Shown here: piece by piece, positions 63,021 through 64,000 of the stretch
Position numbering within the stretch: position 1 is the first letter of the stretch
Layout of the letters: each line of letters starts with the position of its first letter
Origin: Ruegeria discodermiae
GTDB lineage: Bacteria > Pseudomonadota > Alphaproteobacteria > Rhodobacterales > Rhodobacteraceae
Direction of reading: 5' to 3'
Assembly (NCBI RefSeq): GCF_030758345.1
Contig: NZ_JAVAMO010000006.1
Location: 62,001 to 126,000 of the forward strand
Length of the DNA stretch: 64,000 bases
Translations under genes and position numbers: made by a program
Notes under the pieces: model-generated
Databases searched by the model: none
What the model was told of the DNA's origin: nothing
The model's input: only the letters and a program-made list of their open reading frames with translations

Positions 63021-63598
63021 CACCCCTTGATGATGTGCTGCAAGCGGCCCGCGCGCTGCATCAGAGCCATCCCGACCTGTCGGCCTATGCGTCCTGGCCT
63101 GACGATCTGTCGCCAACCGGTCTGCAGCCATGTCCGATCCCGGCAACAGACCTGGTCGGGGGGTTCGCATTGCCCGGCGTGGCCCAGACACATGCTCTGG
63201 TGGCGGCGGTCCGGGCGAGTGCACATCTGGCCAACTGGCAACTGGCCTATACCGAAGAGGAGGTTGGTGCAGATTTCCTCAGCCGCTACGGCTATTACGA
63301 ATTGTTTGGCCCCTCGGGACATTACCACTCGGCCCAATTGCGCGGCTATATCGCCTATTGGGGTGCGGGGTTGAGCTATGACTGGCACAGTCACGAGGCA
63401 GAAGAATTGTATGTGACGCTGGCAGGCAGCGCTTGTTTCAAAGTCGACGGCAGCGCGACCCATCTTGGCCCCGGACAGACCCGGTTCCATGGCAGTTGGC
63501 AAAGCCACGCGATGGACACCGCAGATCAGCCGATCCTGACCCTGATTCTGTGGCGCGGCGCGGGGCTGACGGGCCTGCCAAGGATGGACGTTGCATGA
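63017..63598 (+). CDS. DddQ-family cupin (DMSP lyase homologue)
   Basis: 193 residues; overlaps its neighbours on both sides through ATGA. The cupin core contains Tyr121, His124, His126, Glu130, Tyr132 and His164 ([12 protein letters not shown] and SWQSHAM). As I recall it, these match the metal and catalytic residues of characterised DddQ (Tyr120, His123, His125, Glu129, Tyr131, His163), with a constant offset of one. DddQ splits dimethylsulfoniopropionate into dimethylsulfide and acrylate. Whether this member acts on DMSP or on a betaine-like analogue is open, given the operon. Confidence 0.8.
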   Translation: MTPLDDVLQAARALHQSHPDLSAYASWPDDLSPTGLQPCPIPATDLVGGFALPGVAQTHALVAAVRASAHLANWQLAYTEEEVGADFLSRYGYYELFGPSGHYHSAQLRGYIAYWGAGLSYDWHSHEAEELYVTLAGSACFKVDGSATHLGPGQTRFHGSWQSHAMDTADQPILTLILWRGAGLTGLPRMDVA

Positions 63599-64000
63599 AG
63601 ATCACCCGCATCCGTCTGTACCAGACCGGCCTGCCTTATGTGGGCGGGGCCTATGCCTGGGGGGCGGGGAATGTGATCGAAACGGCCACGGCCTCGGTTG
63701 TCGTGATCGACACGGATGCGGGTCTGATGGGATGCGGCGAATTCACGCCCTGTGGCGAGAGCTACATGGTGGCCCATTCCGCAGGTGTGCCTGCGCTGGC
63801 GCGGCTGGTGGCCCCGCATCTGCTGGGCGAAGACCCGCGCAACGTGGCCCGCATCGAGCAGATCATGGATCATCTGGTGCAGGGACATGGCTATGCCAAA
63901 TCACCCTTCGATGCGGGGTGTTGGGATATTCTGGCGCAATCGCTGAACGCGCCGCTGTATGCGGTCTGGGGCGGCAAGCTGACCGACGGAGCGTCGATGT
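63595..64000 (+). CDS. Enolase-superfamily (mandelate racemase/muconate lactonizing) protein, 5' part
   Basis: The first 135 codons are present; the gene is cut by the right edge. It begins [20 protein letters not shown], with the N-terminal capping-domain pattern [20 protein letters not shown] and the start of the barrel [20 protein letters not shown]. It resembles proline-betaine/hydroxyproline-betaine epimerases (HpbD) and cis-hydroxyproline dehydratases. The catalytic Lys residues lie beyond the window. ATGA overlap with the DddQ-family gene. Confidence 0.8.
   Translation, partial: MKITRIRLYQTGLPYVGGAYAWGAGNVIETATASVVVIDTDAGLMGCGEFTPCGESYMVAHSAGVPALARLVAPHLLGEDPRNVARIEQIMDHLVQGHGYAKSPFDAGCWDILAQSLNAPLYAVWGGKLTDGASM

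Noticed and set aside
1-64000. CRISPR array, replication origin or rRNA genes
   Set aside because: No regularly spaced direct repeats, DnaA-box cluster or rRNA sequence was seen.

Overview
The window reads as chromosome from a marine alphaproteobacterium of the Roseobacter group (Rhodobacterales, Ruegeria-like). The grounds are high GC, dense polar operons with many ATGA stop/start overlaps, a TRAP transporter, a complete aerobic phenylacetate cluster, soxBDAG sarcosine oxidase, a dimethylglycine-dehydrogenase-type enzyme and a DddQ-type DMSP lyase homologue. This is judged from recognisable protein families; no database was searched.

Left part (1-16.8 kb): the start of an AhpD/CMD-like gene runs off the left edge. 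Then come a four-gene polar amino acid ABC transporter, a Rieske ferredoxin, a membrane desaturase and an M29-like protein divergent from a LysR regulator, and a VanA-like Rieske oxygenase. The sarcosine oxidase operon soxB-soxD-soxA-soxG follows, with a convergent XRE-cupin regulator. A run of small genes (including a lipoprotein) and a GFA-family protein close this part.

Accessory part (about 16.9-41.1 kb): this stretch carries three diverged copies of one dispersed repeat, two of which end in a terminator-like hairpin. It contains an unusual six-gene module. On the + strand are a beta-solenoid-like repeat protein, a metzincin-motif metalloprotease and a HEAT-repeat protein. Converging on them is a translationally coupled operon of about 1170, 958 and 2008 residues: an FnIII-like protein, a phospholipase-D-family protein and an unrecognised giant. 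After it come an SLC13-type transporter, an IS3-family remnant, two broken genes, a Tat-exported cupin with a divergent AraC regulator, and an orphan NHLP-type RiPP precursor. The part ends at a tRNA-Met gene whose 3' end faces it, a classic island attachment geometry.

Phenylacetate part (41.2-56.4 kb): paaX, paaZ and a TRAP transporter lie on the - strand. paaG-paaI-paaK-paaR (TetR) lie on the + strand. paaABCDE, with a VOC gene inserted between paaA and paaB and an extra PaaA/PaaC-like gene at the end, lies on the - strand. Two matching inverted-repeat operators sit in front of the two paa promoters, which suggests control by the TetR protein in addition to PaaX.

Right part (56.5-64 kb): a cupin and a CMD protein come first. 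An RpiR regulator and a GbcA/CMO-like Rieske oxygenase are divergent from an operon encoding a dimethylglycine-dehydrogenase-like flavoprotein, an MDR oxidoreductase, a DddQ-family cupin with every known catalytic position present, and an enolase-superfamily protein cut by the right edge. This looks like a betaine (possibly proline or hydroxyproline betaine) demethylation locus. With soxBDAG it could take methylated amines down to glycine.
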